Below, in pieces: positions 27,964-37,591 of a stretch of DNA of 64,000 nt. A program made the translations under genes and the position numbers. Below the pieces are notes generated by a model, which was not told the origin of the DNA, did not search any database, and saw only the letters and a program-made list of their open reading frames with translations. Source of the stretch: Variovorax boronicumulans (GTDB taxonomy: Bacteria; Pseudomonadota; Gammaproteobacteria; Burkholderiales; Burkholderiaceae_C); assembly GCF_029892485.1 (NCBI RefSeq), contig NZ_JARXVG010000011.1:124001-188000 (forward strand), written 5' to 3'. The first letter of the stretch is position 1. Every line of letters begins with the position of its first letter.

Positions 27964-29040
27964 TCACTTCACCAGCTCGGCAAAAAGTGCATCGTTGATG
28001 TAGTACTTTTCGCGTCCGCGCTTGCTTTCACGCAAGACGCCGAGCTTGGCCAGCGCCTGAAGGTAGCCTGAGGCCGTTTGCCGCTTGGCAATCCCAGCGT
28101 CCACCAGGAACTGGATCTTGGTGTACGGGTGCCGGAAGATCACCTCGATCAAGTCCTTGCTGTAGACGCCAGGCGCCTCGCGCTGCACGCGTTCACGAAC
28201 CTGTTCCATCAGGTCGCGGATCCGGTTGACTTGATCGAAGGTCTGCTGAGCAGTGCTTTCGACAGCACGCAGCATGAACAGCAGCCAGTTTTCCCAGTCC
28301 TGCGATTCCGTCACGCGACGCAGCCCGTCGTAGTAGTCCGCCTTGTTCGCGATGATGTAGCGCGACAAGAACAGCACGGGAATGTCCAGCAGCCCCTTGT
28401 CGACCAGGAAGAGCAGATTCAGGATGCGGCCCGTGCGCCCATTTCCATCAGGAAAAGGGTGGATCGCCTCGAACTGGTAGTGCATCACCGCCATCTTCAG
28501 CAGCGGGTCCAGATCGTCTTCGGCGTGGATGAATTTCTCGAGATTCGCCAGCTTGTTGCGAATGACGGCCTCGCCGACCGGTGGCGTGTAGACCACCTCG
28601 CCGCGTCCGTTCTTCAAGGCGGTGCCGGGGACGGCCCGCACATCGAATTCGATCTGCTTGATGCGCTGGGCGATTTCAATGAACAGGTTGGTCGCCAGTG
28701 GGCGCGTCTTCAGCGCATCGAAGCCGTGATAGAGCGCCTCGCGGTAGCGCAAGACCTCCTTGGTCTGCACATCGGTGTTGCCATCGGCATCGGCATCGGC
28801 CCGGTAGAGCTCGTCATTGGTCGTGACGATGTTCTCGATTTCCGAAGACAACCGCGCCTCCTGCAGCACGACGCTACTGATCAGCACCGCCTGGTTCGGA
28901 ATCTGCGCGGCCAGCCCCCGCAAATTGGCCAGCACGCGGTTGGCACCGATCGCCTGCTTGAGCACCACCTTGCTTTCGAGTTCGAAAGCGGGCGGCAGCA
29001 GAGGAAGGTCATTGAATGGCCGGTTTCGGTCGAACTTCAT
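27964..29040 (-). CDS. Fic family protein (class II, self-inhibited AMPylator)
   Basis: A 358-residue protein. Residues 1-90 are a Fic_N domain containing SSEIEN (65-70), which fits the inhibitory helix motif (S/T)xxxE(G/N). The Fic core has the intact HPFPDGNGRTGR at 194-205, so it should transfer AMP from ATP to a hydroxyl side chain. A winged-helix domain follows (about 290-358). This is the architecture of the Shewanella Fic protein (SoFic). The winged helix and the palindromes upstream suggest it may also bind its own promoter. Base composition is visibly lower in GC than the neighbours, and no ribosome site is clear. There is no adjacent small antitoxin gene; inhibition is built in. Confidence 0.93.
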   Translation of the reverse strand: MKFDRNRPFNDLPLLPPAFELESKVVLKQAIGANRVLANLRGLAAQIPNQAVLISSVVLQEARLSSEIENIVTTNDELYRADADADGNTDVQTKEVLRYREALYHGFDALKTRPLATNLFIEIAQRIKQIEFDVRAVPGTALKNGRGEVVYTPPVGEAVIRNKLANLEKFIHAEDDLDPLLKMAVMHYQFEAIHPFPDGNGRTGRILNLLFLVDKGLLDIPVLFLSRYIIANKADYYDGLRRVTESQDWENWLLFMLRAVESTAQQTFDQVNRIRDLMEQVRERVQREAPGVYSKDLIEVIFRHPYTKIQFLVDAGIAKRQTASGYLQALAKLGVLRESKRGREKYYINDALFAELVK

Positions 29041-29060
29041 TTAGCGCCGCCGAAGGCGGA

Positions 29061-29091
29061 CATGTATAGAAAACGCCGATTTTTATACATG
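29061..29091. repeat. Inverted repeat overlapping the fic promoter (proximal)
   Basis: CATGTATA (29061-29068) and TATACATG (29084-29091) are a perfect 8-bp inverted repeat with A/T-rich inner flanks. On the fic strand the right arm supplies a TATAAA -10 box, preceded 18 bases away by TTTAAA from the distal repeat, so a protein bound here would block fic transcription. Confidence 0.7.
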
Positions 29092-29100
29092 CCTCACTGA

Positions 29101-29114
29101 ACATGTTTAAAAAA
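29101..29114 (+). repeat. 14-bp direct repeat, right copy flanking fic
   Basis: ACATGTTTAAAAAA is identical to 27898-27911 and in the same orientation. It is also the left part of the distal inverted repeat upstream of fic. Confidence 0.7.
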
Positions 29115-29130
29115 TTGCATTTTTTAAACA
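29104..29130. repeat. Inverted repeat upstream of fic (distal)
   Basis: TGTTTAAAAAA (29104-29114) and TTTTTTAAACA (29120-29130) are a perfect 11-bp inverted repeat around TTGCA. It lies 23 bases after the Bug-protein stop and upstream of the fic promoter. The stem has almost no G or C, so it is more likely a protein-binding site than a terminator. Confidence 0.7.
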
Positions 29131-29152
29131 TTGACCGTGCGCTATTGACGGA

Positions 29153-30121
29153 TCAAGAGCCCTTCGCCAACCCCAGCTTCTCGATCACCACCTTCTCCTT
29201 CACCACCGTGTCCTGCGCGAACTTGGTGTACGTCGCCGAGCTCATGTAGTTCGGCAGCATGTCGTAGCGCCCGAGCGAGGCCACGTAGCTCGGCTCTTCC
29301 ATCGCCTGCTTGAACGCGTCGTGCAGCTTCTTCACCACCTCGGGCGACGTGCCCTTCGGCGCACCGATGCCGAAGGGTGAGTTCTGCACCAGGTCGTAGC
29401 CCAGCTCCTTGAGCGTCGGCGCATCGGGGAACTTGGCCAGGCGCTTCTCGCCCCAGGTGTTCAGCACGCGCAGCTTGCCGGCCTCGACCTGCGGCGCGAA
29501 GCCGGTGCTGTCGGCGGCGGCCATCAGCTGGCCGCTGACCACCGCGAGCATCAGGTCGGCGCTGCCCTTGTAGGGCACGTGCTGCAGCTCGATGCCGGCC
29601 TTCTGCGCAATGATTTCGGTGGTGAGGTGCGGGCTCGTCAGGTTGCCGGTGGAGCCGTAGGTGAGCTTGCCGGGGTTGGCCTTGGCGTAGGCGACGAAGT
29701 CGGCCCAGGTCTTGAACGGGCTGTTGGCCGGCACCACGATGCCGAAGGCATAGCCGGTGACGTTCAGCACATAGGTGATGTCCTTGAGCGGGTCCCAGTT
29801 GATCTTGGTGGTGTAGCCAAGGCGGAACACGCCCAGCGGAATCTGCGCGACGGTGTAGCCGTCGGGCTGCGCGGTCTGCAGCGCCTGCGCGGGCAGGGTG
29901 CCGCCGGCGCCGGGCTTGTTGTCGATGATCACGGGCTGGCCGAGGATCTTGCTCGCGTTGTCGGCGAGCTGGCGCATCGTGATGTCGGTCGGGCCGCCCG
30001 CGGGGAATGCGATGACCAGCTTGATCGGCTTGTTCGGAAAGGCCTGGGCAAGCGCCGCCAGCGGAGAAGCGAAGCCGCACGCGGCGAGCGTGGCGGCACA
30101 GAGAAGGGAACGGCGGGACAT
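29153..30121 (-). CDS. Bug-family (TctC-like) periplasmic solute-binding protein
   Basis: A 322-residue exported protein with a signal peptide (MSRRSLLCAATLAACGF..., cleavage near ALAQA). Tripartite-tricarboxylate receptor hallmarks follow: FPNKPIKLVIAFPAGGPTD, KPGAGGTLPAQA, YGSTGNLTSPHL and VPYKGSADLM. Bug proteins bind carboxylates, amides and similar solutes and usually work with a distant TctAB pair; none is adjacent. It is on the same strand 95 bases after the deacetylase-like gene, so the ligand may be related to the polyamine or guanidino island. Confidence 0.92.
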   Translation of the reverse strand: MSRRSLLCAATLAACGFASPLAALAQAFPNKPIKLVIAFPAGGPTDITMRQLADNASKILGQPVIIDNKPGAGGTLPAQALQTAQPDGYTVAQIPLGVFRLGYTTKINWDPLKDITYVLNVTGYAFGIVVPANSPFKTWADFVAYAKANPGKLTYGSTGNLTSPHLTTEIIAQKAGIELQHVPYKGSADLMLAVVSGQLMAAADSTGFAPQVEAGKLRVLNTWGEKRLAKFPDAPTLKELGYDLVQNSPFGIGAPKGTSPEVVKKLHDAFKQAMEEPSYVASLGRYDMLPNYMSSATYTKFAQDTVVKEKVVIEKLGLAKGS

Positions 30122-30216
30122 GGCGGGGCTCCTGAAAACTTGAACAACCGCGGATTGGGCCTTGCCCCGTCCGATGCGGCAATCGGGGCTCACCCGACTG
30201 CTGTCGCCGACGTTCC

Positions 30217-31263
30217 TCAGCCGGCTGTCTGGCTGAAACCTTCGAGCACGTTCACCGTGTTGACGCCCACTTCGGCCACCGCATAGCCGCCTTCGAACAC
30301 GAACACCGTGGGTAACCCTGCGCGCGCGAGGTCTTCTCCCATGCGCAGGTAGTCGTCGCTTTTCAGCTTGAAGCCGGAGATGGGGTCGCCCTCGAAGGTG
30401 TCGACGCCGAGCGAGACCACGAGGGCGCCGGCCTTCACCTTCGCGATGCCGTCGAGCGCTGCCTTGAGCGCCGCACGCCATGCGGTGAAGTCGGTGCCAC
30501 GCGGCAGCGGCAGGTTGTGATTGAAGCCCTCGCCTTGTCCGGCGCCGCGCTCGTCGGCGTGGCCCAGGTAGTAGGGGTAATCGGTGAACGGATCGCCGTG
30601 CAGGCTGGCGAAGTGCACATCGCTGCGCTCGTAGAAGATGGCCTGCGTGCCATTGCCGTGGTGGTAGTCCACGTCGAGCACCGCAACGCGCTCGACGCCC
30701 ACGTCGCGCAGCGCCTGGGCAGCCACCGCGGCGTTGTTGATGAAGCAGTAGCCGCCGAAGAAATCCGCTCCCGCATGGTGGCCTGGCGGACGCGTGAGCG
30801 CGAAGGCCGCGCGCTGGCCGCCGAGCACGCGCTGCGTCGCAGTCCACGCGCATGCGGCGCCCTGCCGCGCGGCGGCCCAGCTGCCGGCCGTGAGCGGCGT
30901 GCCCGCATCGAAGGAGAACAGCCCCAGGCGCGCCGGAAAGCTCTGCGGCAGCACATCGGAGCGCATGCCGCGGGTGGGCCAGTACGAAGGGAGCGCGTCG
31001 CGCGATGCATTGGCCGGATCGAGCGCCACCCACTCGTCCCAAGCGCCGGCGATGAAGTCCAGGTAGCGCGGCGCATGCACCTTCGCGAGCAGCGCATCGT
31101 CGAGCGCATCGGGCGCCTGCAGCGGGCCGAGGCCGCGGCGCTCCAGCTCATGCTTCACATGGTCGACGCGGGCCGGCACCTCGAAGCAAGGCACCAGCTC
31201 GCCACGGAACATTTCGACTTTGCCCTGGTGCAGTGCGTGCTGGTCGTTGTAGATGGTGAGCAT
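30217..31263 (-). CDS. Histone deacetylase-family amidohydrolase (acetylpolyamine amidohydrolase-like)
   Basis: A 348-residue zinc amidohydrolase of the HDAC superfamily. RPPGHHAGADFFGGYCFINN carries the tandem active-site histidines (near 160), and DVDYHHGNGTQ carries metal ligands (near 198). Bacterial members such as AphA of Mycoplana and its Pseudomonas homologues remove acetyl groups from acetylputrescine and other acetylpolyamines. The neighbourhood (Pot-type importer, ureohydrolase, GABA aminotransferase) supports that activity, though acetoin-utilisation or protein targets are not excluded. It is 42 bases after the cyclodeaminase gene. Confidence 0.88.
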   Translation of the reverse strand: MLTIYNDQHALHQGKVEMFRGELVPCFEVPARVDHVKHELERRGLGPLQAPDALDDALLAKVHAPRYLDFIAGAWDEWVALDPANASRDALPSYWPTRGMRSDVLPQSFPARLGLFSFDAGTPLTAGSWAAARQGAACAWTATQRVLGGQRAAFALTRPPGHHAGADFFGGYCFINNAAVAAQALRDVGVERVAVLDVDYHHGNGTQAIFYERSDVHFASLHGDPFTDYPYYLGHADERGAGQGEGFNHNLPLPRGTDFTAWRAALKAALDGIAKVKAGALVVSLGVDTFEGDPISGFKLKSDDYLRMGEDLARAGLPTVFVFEGGYAVAEVGVNTVNVLEGFSQTAG

Positions 31264-31305
31264 GAAGAAGAGGAAAAACAGGGTCGGCGTTGCGGATGCC
31301 GCCGA

Positions 31306-32355
31306 TCATGCCGCACGCCGCAGCACCGCCCGGCGCCTGCCGGACGCGGTGAGCCCGAACAGGTCCTTCGGGTCGTCGAGCTCCGGCACCAGCGCGATCT
31401 TCTGGCCGATGCCGCGCTCGATGGCGAGCTGGTGGATATAGCGCAGCGCGGTGTAGTCCTCCAGTGCGAAGCCGACCGAATCGAACAGCGTGACCTGCCC
31501 GGCGGTCTCGCGCCCGGACACTTCGCCGAGCAGCACCTTCCACAGTTCGTACACCGGGAAATCGGCCGACAGTTGCTGGATCTCGCCCTCGACGCGGGTC
31601 TGCGCCTCGTACTCCACGAACACGCGCGCGCGGCGCAGCACGTCGGGGTGCAGCTCGGTCTTGCCGGGCGAATCGCCGCCGACCGCGTTGATGTGCATGC
31701 CCGGCTCGATCATCTCGGGCGTGAGCACGGTCGCGTGGCCCTGGTGGGCGGTGACGGTGGTGACGATGTCCGCACCGCGCACCGCCTCGGCGACCGAGCG
31801 GGCGCGCACGATCTCCAGCGGCGTGCAGGCCGAGAGATGCCGCACCAGCTTGTCGGTGGCGTGCGGATCGGTGTCGAACACGCGCACTTCCTCGATGCCC
31901 AGCAGCGCGTGGAAGGCCAGCGCCTGGAACTCGCTCTGCGAGCCGTTGCCGATCAAGGCGAGGCTGCGCGAATCGGGCCGCGCCAGGGCCTTGGCCGCCA
32001 TCGCCGAGGTGGCGGCCGTGCGCAGCGCGGTGGTGAGCGTGAGTTCGGACAGCAGCACCGGATAGCCCGTGTCGACCTCTGCCAGCACGCCGAAGGCCAT
32101 GACGGTCGGCAGCCCCACCGAGGTGTTGTGCGGATGGCCGTTGACGTACTTGAAGGCGTAGGCGCCGTCGTCGGCCACCGGCATCAGCTCGATCACGCCG
32201 AGGTGCGAATGGCTCGCGACGCGCGCCTTCTTGTCGAACTCGCGCCAGCGCAGGAAGTCGTCGCGCAGCGCGTCGGCCAGCGCCTCGAGGAATTGCGGAA
32301 TGCCGGTTTCATCCACCAGGCGAACCAGGCTGTGAACATCGATGAAGCGGGTCAT
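31306..32355 (-). CDS. Ornithine cyclodeaminase / mu-crystallin family protein
   Basis: A 349-residue NAD(P)-dependent enzyme. KYVNGHPHNTSVGLPTV is the substrate region and LIGNGSQSEFQALAF is the Rossmann motif (GxGxQ-like, near 135); INAVGGDSPGKTEL follows. True ornithine cyclodeaminases make proline and ammonia; relatives act on lysine, alanine or other imino acids. The ATG at 32355 has AGGAG 8 bases upstream, better than an in-frame start at 32382. It shares a strand with the amidohydrolase and Bug genes, downstream of the MocR regulator. Confidence 0.88.
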   Translation of the reverse strand: MTRFIDVHSLVRLVDETGIPQFLEALADALRDDFLRWREFDKKARVASHSHLGVIELMPVADDGAYAFKYVNGHPHNTSVGLPTVMAFGVLAEVDTGYPVLLSELTLTTALRTAATSAMAAKALARPDSRSLALIGNGSQSEFQALAFHALLGIEEVRVFDTDPHATDKLVRHLSACTPLEIVRARSVAEAVRGADIVTTVTAHQGHATVLTPEMIEPGMHINAVGGDSPGKTELHPDVLRRARVFVEYEAQTRVEGEIQQLSADFPVYELWKVLLGEVSGRETAGQVTLFDSVGFALEDYTALRYIHQLAIERGIGQKIALVPELDDPKDLFGLTASGRRRAVLRRAA

Positions 32356-32479
32356 GGCACGGCTCCTTGCGTAGCCCGGCACGGCGCTTCATCCCCTCGC
32401 ATGTTTGCTCCACCATGGCTGATTCAGGATGCGCCTGCGCCAAGGGTTCAGGCCATTGTGCGCCTGCTTGCGCGCCCTG

Positions 32480-33892
32480 TCAGTCGTACCTGCGCGCTTC
32501 CTCGATGCTGCGCTCCAGAAAGCGCCAGAGGCGCTCGTCTTCGCTGAAGGCCACGTTGAAGCGCAGCCAGCCGGTGGGCCGCGGGTTGACCAGGAACAGC
32601 TGGCCCGGGCCGAGCATGATGCCCTCCGTCGCGGCGCGCTTGGAGAGCTCGGCGCTGTCGGCAATGTCCGGGTGCCGGGCCCACAAATACATGCCGGCCG
32701 CGGCTTCATGGAAGAGCTCGAAGCCCAGCCCGTTCAGCTTTCTCGCAACGCCGCCCTGTGCCTGCGCCAGGCGGTCGCGCAGGGCCTTGAGATGCTTGCG
32801 CCAGCGGCCATCGGTCACGGTGCTGAAGGCCAGGCGCTCGGTGATGTCGGACGAGGTGAGCCCCGAAATCATCTTGAGCTGCGCGAGTTCTTCGAGCAGT
32901 TCCTGCTGCGCCACGACATAGCCCACGCGGATGTTCGGCGAGATGGTCTTGGAGTAGCTGCCCACGTAGACCACGCGGCGCAGTTGGCCCAGGCTTGCCA
33001 GCGAGGGCCGCATCGACGCATCCATCTCGGCATAGATGTCGTTCTCGACCAGCGTGAAACCGTGCGCCTGCGCGAGCTGGAGCAGTTGCACCAGCTGCGG
33101 CAGCGAGGCCATCGAGCAGGTCGGGCTCTGCAGCCGGGGCTGGGTGAAGAAGGCCTTGGGCCGGTGCACCGCGAGCAGCGCCTCGAGCGCGGGCATGTCG
33201 TAGCCCGTGGGGATGCGCGGCACGCCGATGATCTCCACGCCCAGGAAGCGCAGCATGAACATCAGGTTCGGATAGCCCGGGTCGTCCACCAGCACCGAAT
33301 CGCCCGGCTTGAGCAGGCGGCGCGCGACCAGGTCCAGCGCCTGGCTCGATCCCTGGGTCAGCAGGACCTGGCCGGCCTCCACCACGATCTGCTGCTCCGA
33401 CAGCGCCTCGGCCGTCGCCATGCGCAGCGCCATGTGGCCGAAGGGCAGGCCGTAGCCGCCGATGTCGGCGCCCTCGGAGGCCAGGTGGCGCAGGCTGCGG
33501 CGCATGCCGTCCTCGAACAGCCAGTCGTGCGGCAGCCAGCCACAGCCGGGCTTGAGCGGAAGGTTGCGGTTCTCGAAGATCTGCTGCAGGTACCAGCGGG
33601 CATCGAAGCGGGGGTCCGGCCGCGGCGCGCTGGCCGCACCGGCGGCGCTTTCTTCGCTGCGCCGCTTGACGAAGAAACCCGCATTGGCGCGCGACACCAG
33701 AAGGCCCTGCGCCACCAGCCGGTCGTAGGCCTCGACCACCGTGAAGACACTCACGCCATGCGCCGCGGCAAAGGCGCGGATCGACGGCAGCTTGGTGTCG
33801 GCCTTGAGCTTCTGGGCGCCGATCAGTCCGCGCAGCCCTTCCACGATCTGGCTCACCAGCGGCGTCGGCTGTTCGGGGCGAAGAATGAGCAT
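32480..33892 (-). CDS. MocR/GabR-type PLP-dependent transcriptional regulator
   Basis: A 470-residue fusion of an N-terminal GntR winged helix (about 1-75; KLPSIRAFAAAHGVSVFTVV) to a class I aminotransferase-like domain (about 110-470). The PLP lysine candidate lies in VGSYSKTISPNIRVGY. MocR proteins such as GabR sense GABA or related amines bound as PLP adducts. It is divergent from gabT, with repeated TGTACA-type sites between, so it should control gabT and the downstream import and catabolic genes. Confidence 0.92.
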   Translation of the reverse strand: MLILRPEQPTPLVSQIVEGLRGLIGAQKLKADTKLPSIRAFAAAHGVSVFTVVEAYDRLVAQGLLVSRANAGFFVKRRSEESAAGAASAPRPDPRFDARWYLQQIFENRNLPLKPGCGWLPHDWLFEDGMRRSLRHLASEGADIGGYGLPFGHMALRMATAEALSEQQIVVEAGQVLLTQGSSQALDLVARRLLKPGDSVLVDDPGYPNLMFMLRFLGVEIIGVPRIPTGYDMPALEALLAVHRPKAFFTQPRLQSPTCSMASLPQLVQLLQLAQAHGFTLVENDIYAEMDASMRPSLASLGQLRRVVYVGSYSKTISPNIRVGYVVAQQELLEELAQLKMISGLTSSDITERLAFSTVTDGRWRKHLKALRDRLAQAQGGVARKLNGLGFELFHEAAAGMYLWARHPDIADSAELSKRAATEGIMLGPGQLFLVNPRPTGWLRFNVAFSEDERLWRFLERSIEEARRYD

Positions 33893-33940
33893 CGGGGGGT
33901 GTCTGCGGCCGTGCGGCCCGCACCATATTGAGGAAAGTAT

Positions 33941-33994
33941 GTACAGGATACAAGACCAGTACAGTCTCCCCGGCGATCACTTCCGGTGTACATG
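33941..33994. promoter_or_regulatory. Candidate MocR operator repeats before gabT
   Basis: Three related motifs lie in the 164-base divergent gap: TGTACAG at 33941, AGTACAG at 33959 (18 bases later) and TGTACAT at 33988. MocR/GabR proteins bind spaced repeats near their targets and near their own start. The spacing of under two helical turns between the first two fits direct repeats on one DNA face. Confidence 0.5.
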
Positions 33995-34056
33995 GCCGGA
34001 TCGATTCGCGCGACCTAGAGTGCCGGCATTCCTTCTTCTGCGATGCACAGGCCCCC

Positions 34057-35349
34057 ATGAAACGCGAATCCCACCTCAGCAATGCCGCCCTCATGGCACG
34101 CCGCACCGCGGCCGTCGCCCGCGGGGTCGGGCAGGCCCACGAAATCTTCGTCAGCCGGGCCGCCAACGCCGAGCTGTGGGACGTGGAGGGCCGCCGCTAC
34201 ATCGATTTCGCCGGCGGCATCGCGGTGCTCAACACCGGCCATTGCCACCCGGAGATCAGCGCCGCGGTCAAGGCGCAGGTCGACCTCTACTCCCACACCT
34301 GCTTCCAGGTGGTGGCCTACGAGCCCTATGTGGAGCTGGCCGAGCGCCTGAACGCGCTGGCGCCGGGCAACTTCGCGAAGAAGTCGATCTTCCTGAGCAC
34401 CGGCGCCGAGGCGGTCGAGAACGCGGTCAAGATCGCCCGCGCCCACACCCGGCGCCCCGGCATCATCGCCTTCAACGGCGGCTACCACGGCCGCACGATG
34501 ATGACGCTGGGCCTGACCGGCAAGGTGGCCCCCTACAAGATCGGCTTCGGCCCCTTTCCGGGCGAGGTGTTCCATGCGCTGTACCCGAATGCGCTGCACG
34601 GCGTGAGCGTGGACGATGCGCTGCATTCGGTCGAGCTGCTGTTCAAGAACGACATCGAGCCCGAACGCGTGGCCGCCTTCATCCTGGAGCCGGTGCAGGG
34701 CGAGGGCGGCTTCTACGTGGCGCCCAACGACTTCGTCGAGGGCCTGCGCGCGCTGGCCGACCGCCACGGCATCCTGATCATTGCCGACGAGGTGCAGACC
34801 GGCGCGGGCCGCACCGGCACCTGGTTCGCCAGCGAGCAGTGGCCCGTGGCGCCGGACCTGATCACCACCGCCAAGTCGATGGCGGGCGGCTTCCCGATCT
34901 CGGGCGTGGTCGGCCGCGCCGAGGTGATGGACGCGCCCGCGCCCGGCGGCCTGGGCGGCACCTACGCCGGTAGCCCCATCGGCTGCGCCGCGGCGCTCGC
35001 GGTGCTCAAGGTGTTCGACGAAGAACAGCTGCTGGCCCGCAGCCGTGCCATGGGCGAGCGGCTCACCGCCGGCCTGCGCCGCATCGCGGCCGACGTGCCG
35101 GCCATCGGCGATGTGCGGGGGCTGGGCGCCATGGTGGCCATCGAGCTGTTCGAAGAAGGCGACACCGCGCGGCCCGATGCCGCACTGACCCGGAAGGTGG
35201 TCGCGGAGGCGGCGCGGCGCGGGTTAATCCTGCTGTCTTGCGGCACCTACGGCAATGTAATTCGCGTGCTGGTGCCGCTGACGGCATCCGACTTGCTTGT
35301 GGACGAAGGCCTGGCGCTTCTCGCGGACAGCTTCGCCGCGCTGCGCTGA
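34057..35349 (+). CDS. gabT: 4-aminobutyrate aminotransferase
   Basis: A 430-residue class III PLP aminotransferase. FAGGIAVLNTGHCHP, STGAEAVENAVKIAR (phosphate-binding), YHGRT, ILEPVQGEGG, and the Schiff-base lysine in TTAKSMAGG (about residue 273) are all present and typical of GabT/PuuE. It converts GABA and 2-oxoglutarate to succinate semialdehyde and glutamate. The ATG at 34057 is used; the open frame upstream to 33928 runs through the regulatory gap. It heads the forward operon of importer, ureohydrolase and gabD. Confidence 0.95.
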   Translation: MKRESHLSNAALMARRTAAVARGVGQAHEIFVSRAANAELWDVEGRRYIDFAGGIAVLNTGHCHPEISAAVKAQVDLYSHTCFQVVAYEPYVELAERLNALAPGNFAKKSIFLSTGAEAVENAVKIARAHTRRPGIIAFNGGYHGRTMMTLGLTGKVAPYKIGFGPFPGEVFHALYPNALHGVSVDDALHSVELLFKNDIEPERVAAFILEPVQGEGGFYVAPNDFVEGLRALADRHGILIIADEVQTGAGRTGTWFASEQWPVAPDLITTAKSMAGGFPISGVVGRAEVMDAPAPGGLGGTYAGSPIGCAAALAVLKVFDEEQLLARSRAMGERLTAGLRRIAADVPAIGDVRGLGAMVAIELFEEGDTARPDAALTRKVVAEAARRGLILLSCGTYGNVIRVLVPLTASDLLVDEGLALLADSFAALR

Positions 35350-35376
35350 TCGAACGATCCTTTCCTGAAATCCTTC

Positions 35377-36480
<1,104 letters not shown>

Positions 36481-36541
36481 ACCCGGCCCCGTTGTTCTCT
36501 CCGTTCCCCGCTTTCCTTTCATCACCCAGAAAGAATTCCCC

Positions 36542-37570
36542 ATGAAAAAGACCCTCCTCGCCTGCACCGTCGCCGCCAGCTTCGCGCTGCCGGCCCTCGC
36601 CCAGCAGCAGCTCACCGTGGTCAACTTCGGCGGCGCCAACGCCAATGCCCAGAAGAAGGCCTACTACGAGCCCTACGAGAAGGCCGGCACCAAGATCATC
36701 CCGGTCGAATACAACGGCGAGCAGGCCAAGATCAAGGCCATGGTCGAGACCAAGAAGGTCACCTGGGACGTGGTCGAGGTCGAGTCGCCCGATGCGGCGC
36801 GCGGCTGCGACGAGGGCCTGTTCGAGAAGCTCGACTATTCGAAGATCGGCAACAAGGCCGACTTCCTCCCCGCCGCCGTCACCGACTGCGGCGTCGGCCT
36901 GTTCGTGTGGTCCACCGTCATGGCCTACAACGGCGAGAAGCTCAAGACCGCGCCCAGCAGCTGGGCCGATTTCTGGGACGTGAAGAAGATCCCCGGCAAG
37001 CGCGGCATGCGCAAGGGCGCGCGCTACAACCTGGAGTTCGCGCTCATGGCCGACGGCGTGAAGCCGGCCGATGTCTACAAGGTGCTCGCCACCAAGGACG
37101 GCGCCGATCGCGCCTTCAAGAAGCTCACCGAACTCAAGCCCAACATCCAGTGGTGGGAAGCCGGTGCGCAACCGCCGCAGTTCCTGGTGGCCGGCGACGT
37201 GGTGCTGACCACCGTGTACAACGGCCGCATCGACGCGGCCAACCGCGAAGGCCGCGACCTCAAGATCTACTGGCCCGGCGGCATCTACGACCTCGACTAC
37301 CTCGTGATCCCGAAGGGCGCGCCGAACAAGGAAGCCTCGCTCAAGTACATCCAGTTCGCGATGCAGCCGGCCAACCAGTCGGTCTACGCGCAGAACATCG
37401 CCTACGGCCCCACCAACACCAAGGCGCTGGCTGCGCTCAGTCCCAAGGTGCTGGCCGACCTGCCGACCTCGGCGGCCAATGCCAAGGAGGCCCTGCAGTT
37501 CAACGTCGGCTTCTGGGCCGACCAGGGCGAGGCGCTGGAGAAGCGCTTCGCATCCTGGGCCACGCAGTAA
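36542..37570 (+). CDS. Pot-type periplasmic substrate-binding protein
   Basis: A 342-residue exported protein with a signal peptide (MKKTLLACTVAASFALPALA). The body resembles the PotD/PotF-like family of ABC binding proteins: QLTVVNFGGANANAQKKAYY near the start, TWDVVEVESPDAARGCDEGLF, and IYWPGGIYDLDYLVIPKGAP near the C terminus. It differs from PotD in lacking the exact polyamine aspartates I would look for, so the ligand may be GABA, a guanidino acid or a polyamine. A purine-rich AAAGAA precedes the ATG. Confidence 0.92.
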   Translation: MKKTLLACTVAASFALPALAQQQLTVVNFGGANANAQKKAYYEPYEKAGTKIIPVEYNGEQAKIKAMVETKKVTWDVVEVESPDAARGCDEGLFEKLDYSKIGNKADFLPAAVTDCGVGLFVWSTVMAYNGEKLKTAPSSWADFWDVKKIPGKRGMRKGARYNLEFALMADGVKPADVYKVLATKDGADRAFKKLTELKPNIQWWEAGAQPPQFLVAGDVVLTTVYNGRIDAANREGRDLKIYWPGGIYDLDYLVIPKGAPNKEASLKYIQFAMQPANQSVYAQNIAYGPTNTKALAALSPKVLADLPTSAANAKEALQFNVGFWADQGEALEKRFASWATQ

Positions 37571-37591
37571 CGAGCGGGCGCGAAAGAGGCC

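Noticed and set aside
27898..29114. Attachment sites of an integrated element around fic
   Set aside because: The 14-bp repeats exist, but there is no tRNA, integrase or other mobile gene, and the repeat is part of a palindrome, so att status is not supported.
27837..29152. Fic with a separate antitoxin gene (FicTA-type toxin-antitoxin)
   Set aside because: No small gene adjoins fic, and the inhibitory SSEIEN motif is inside the Fic protein itself.
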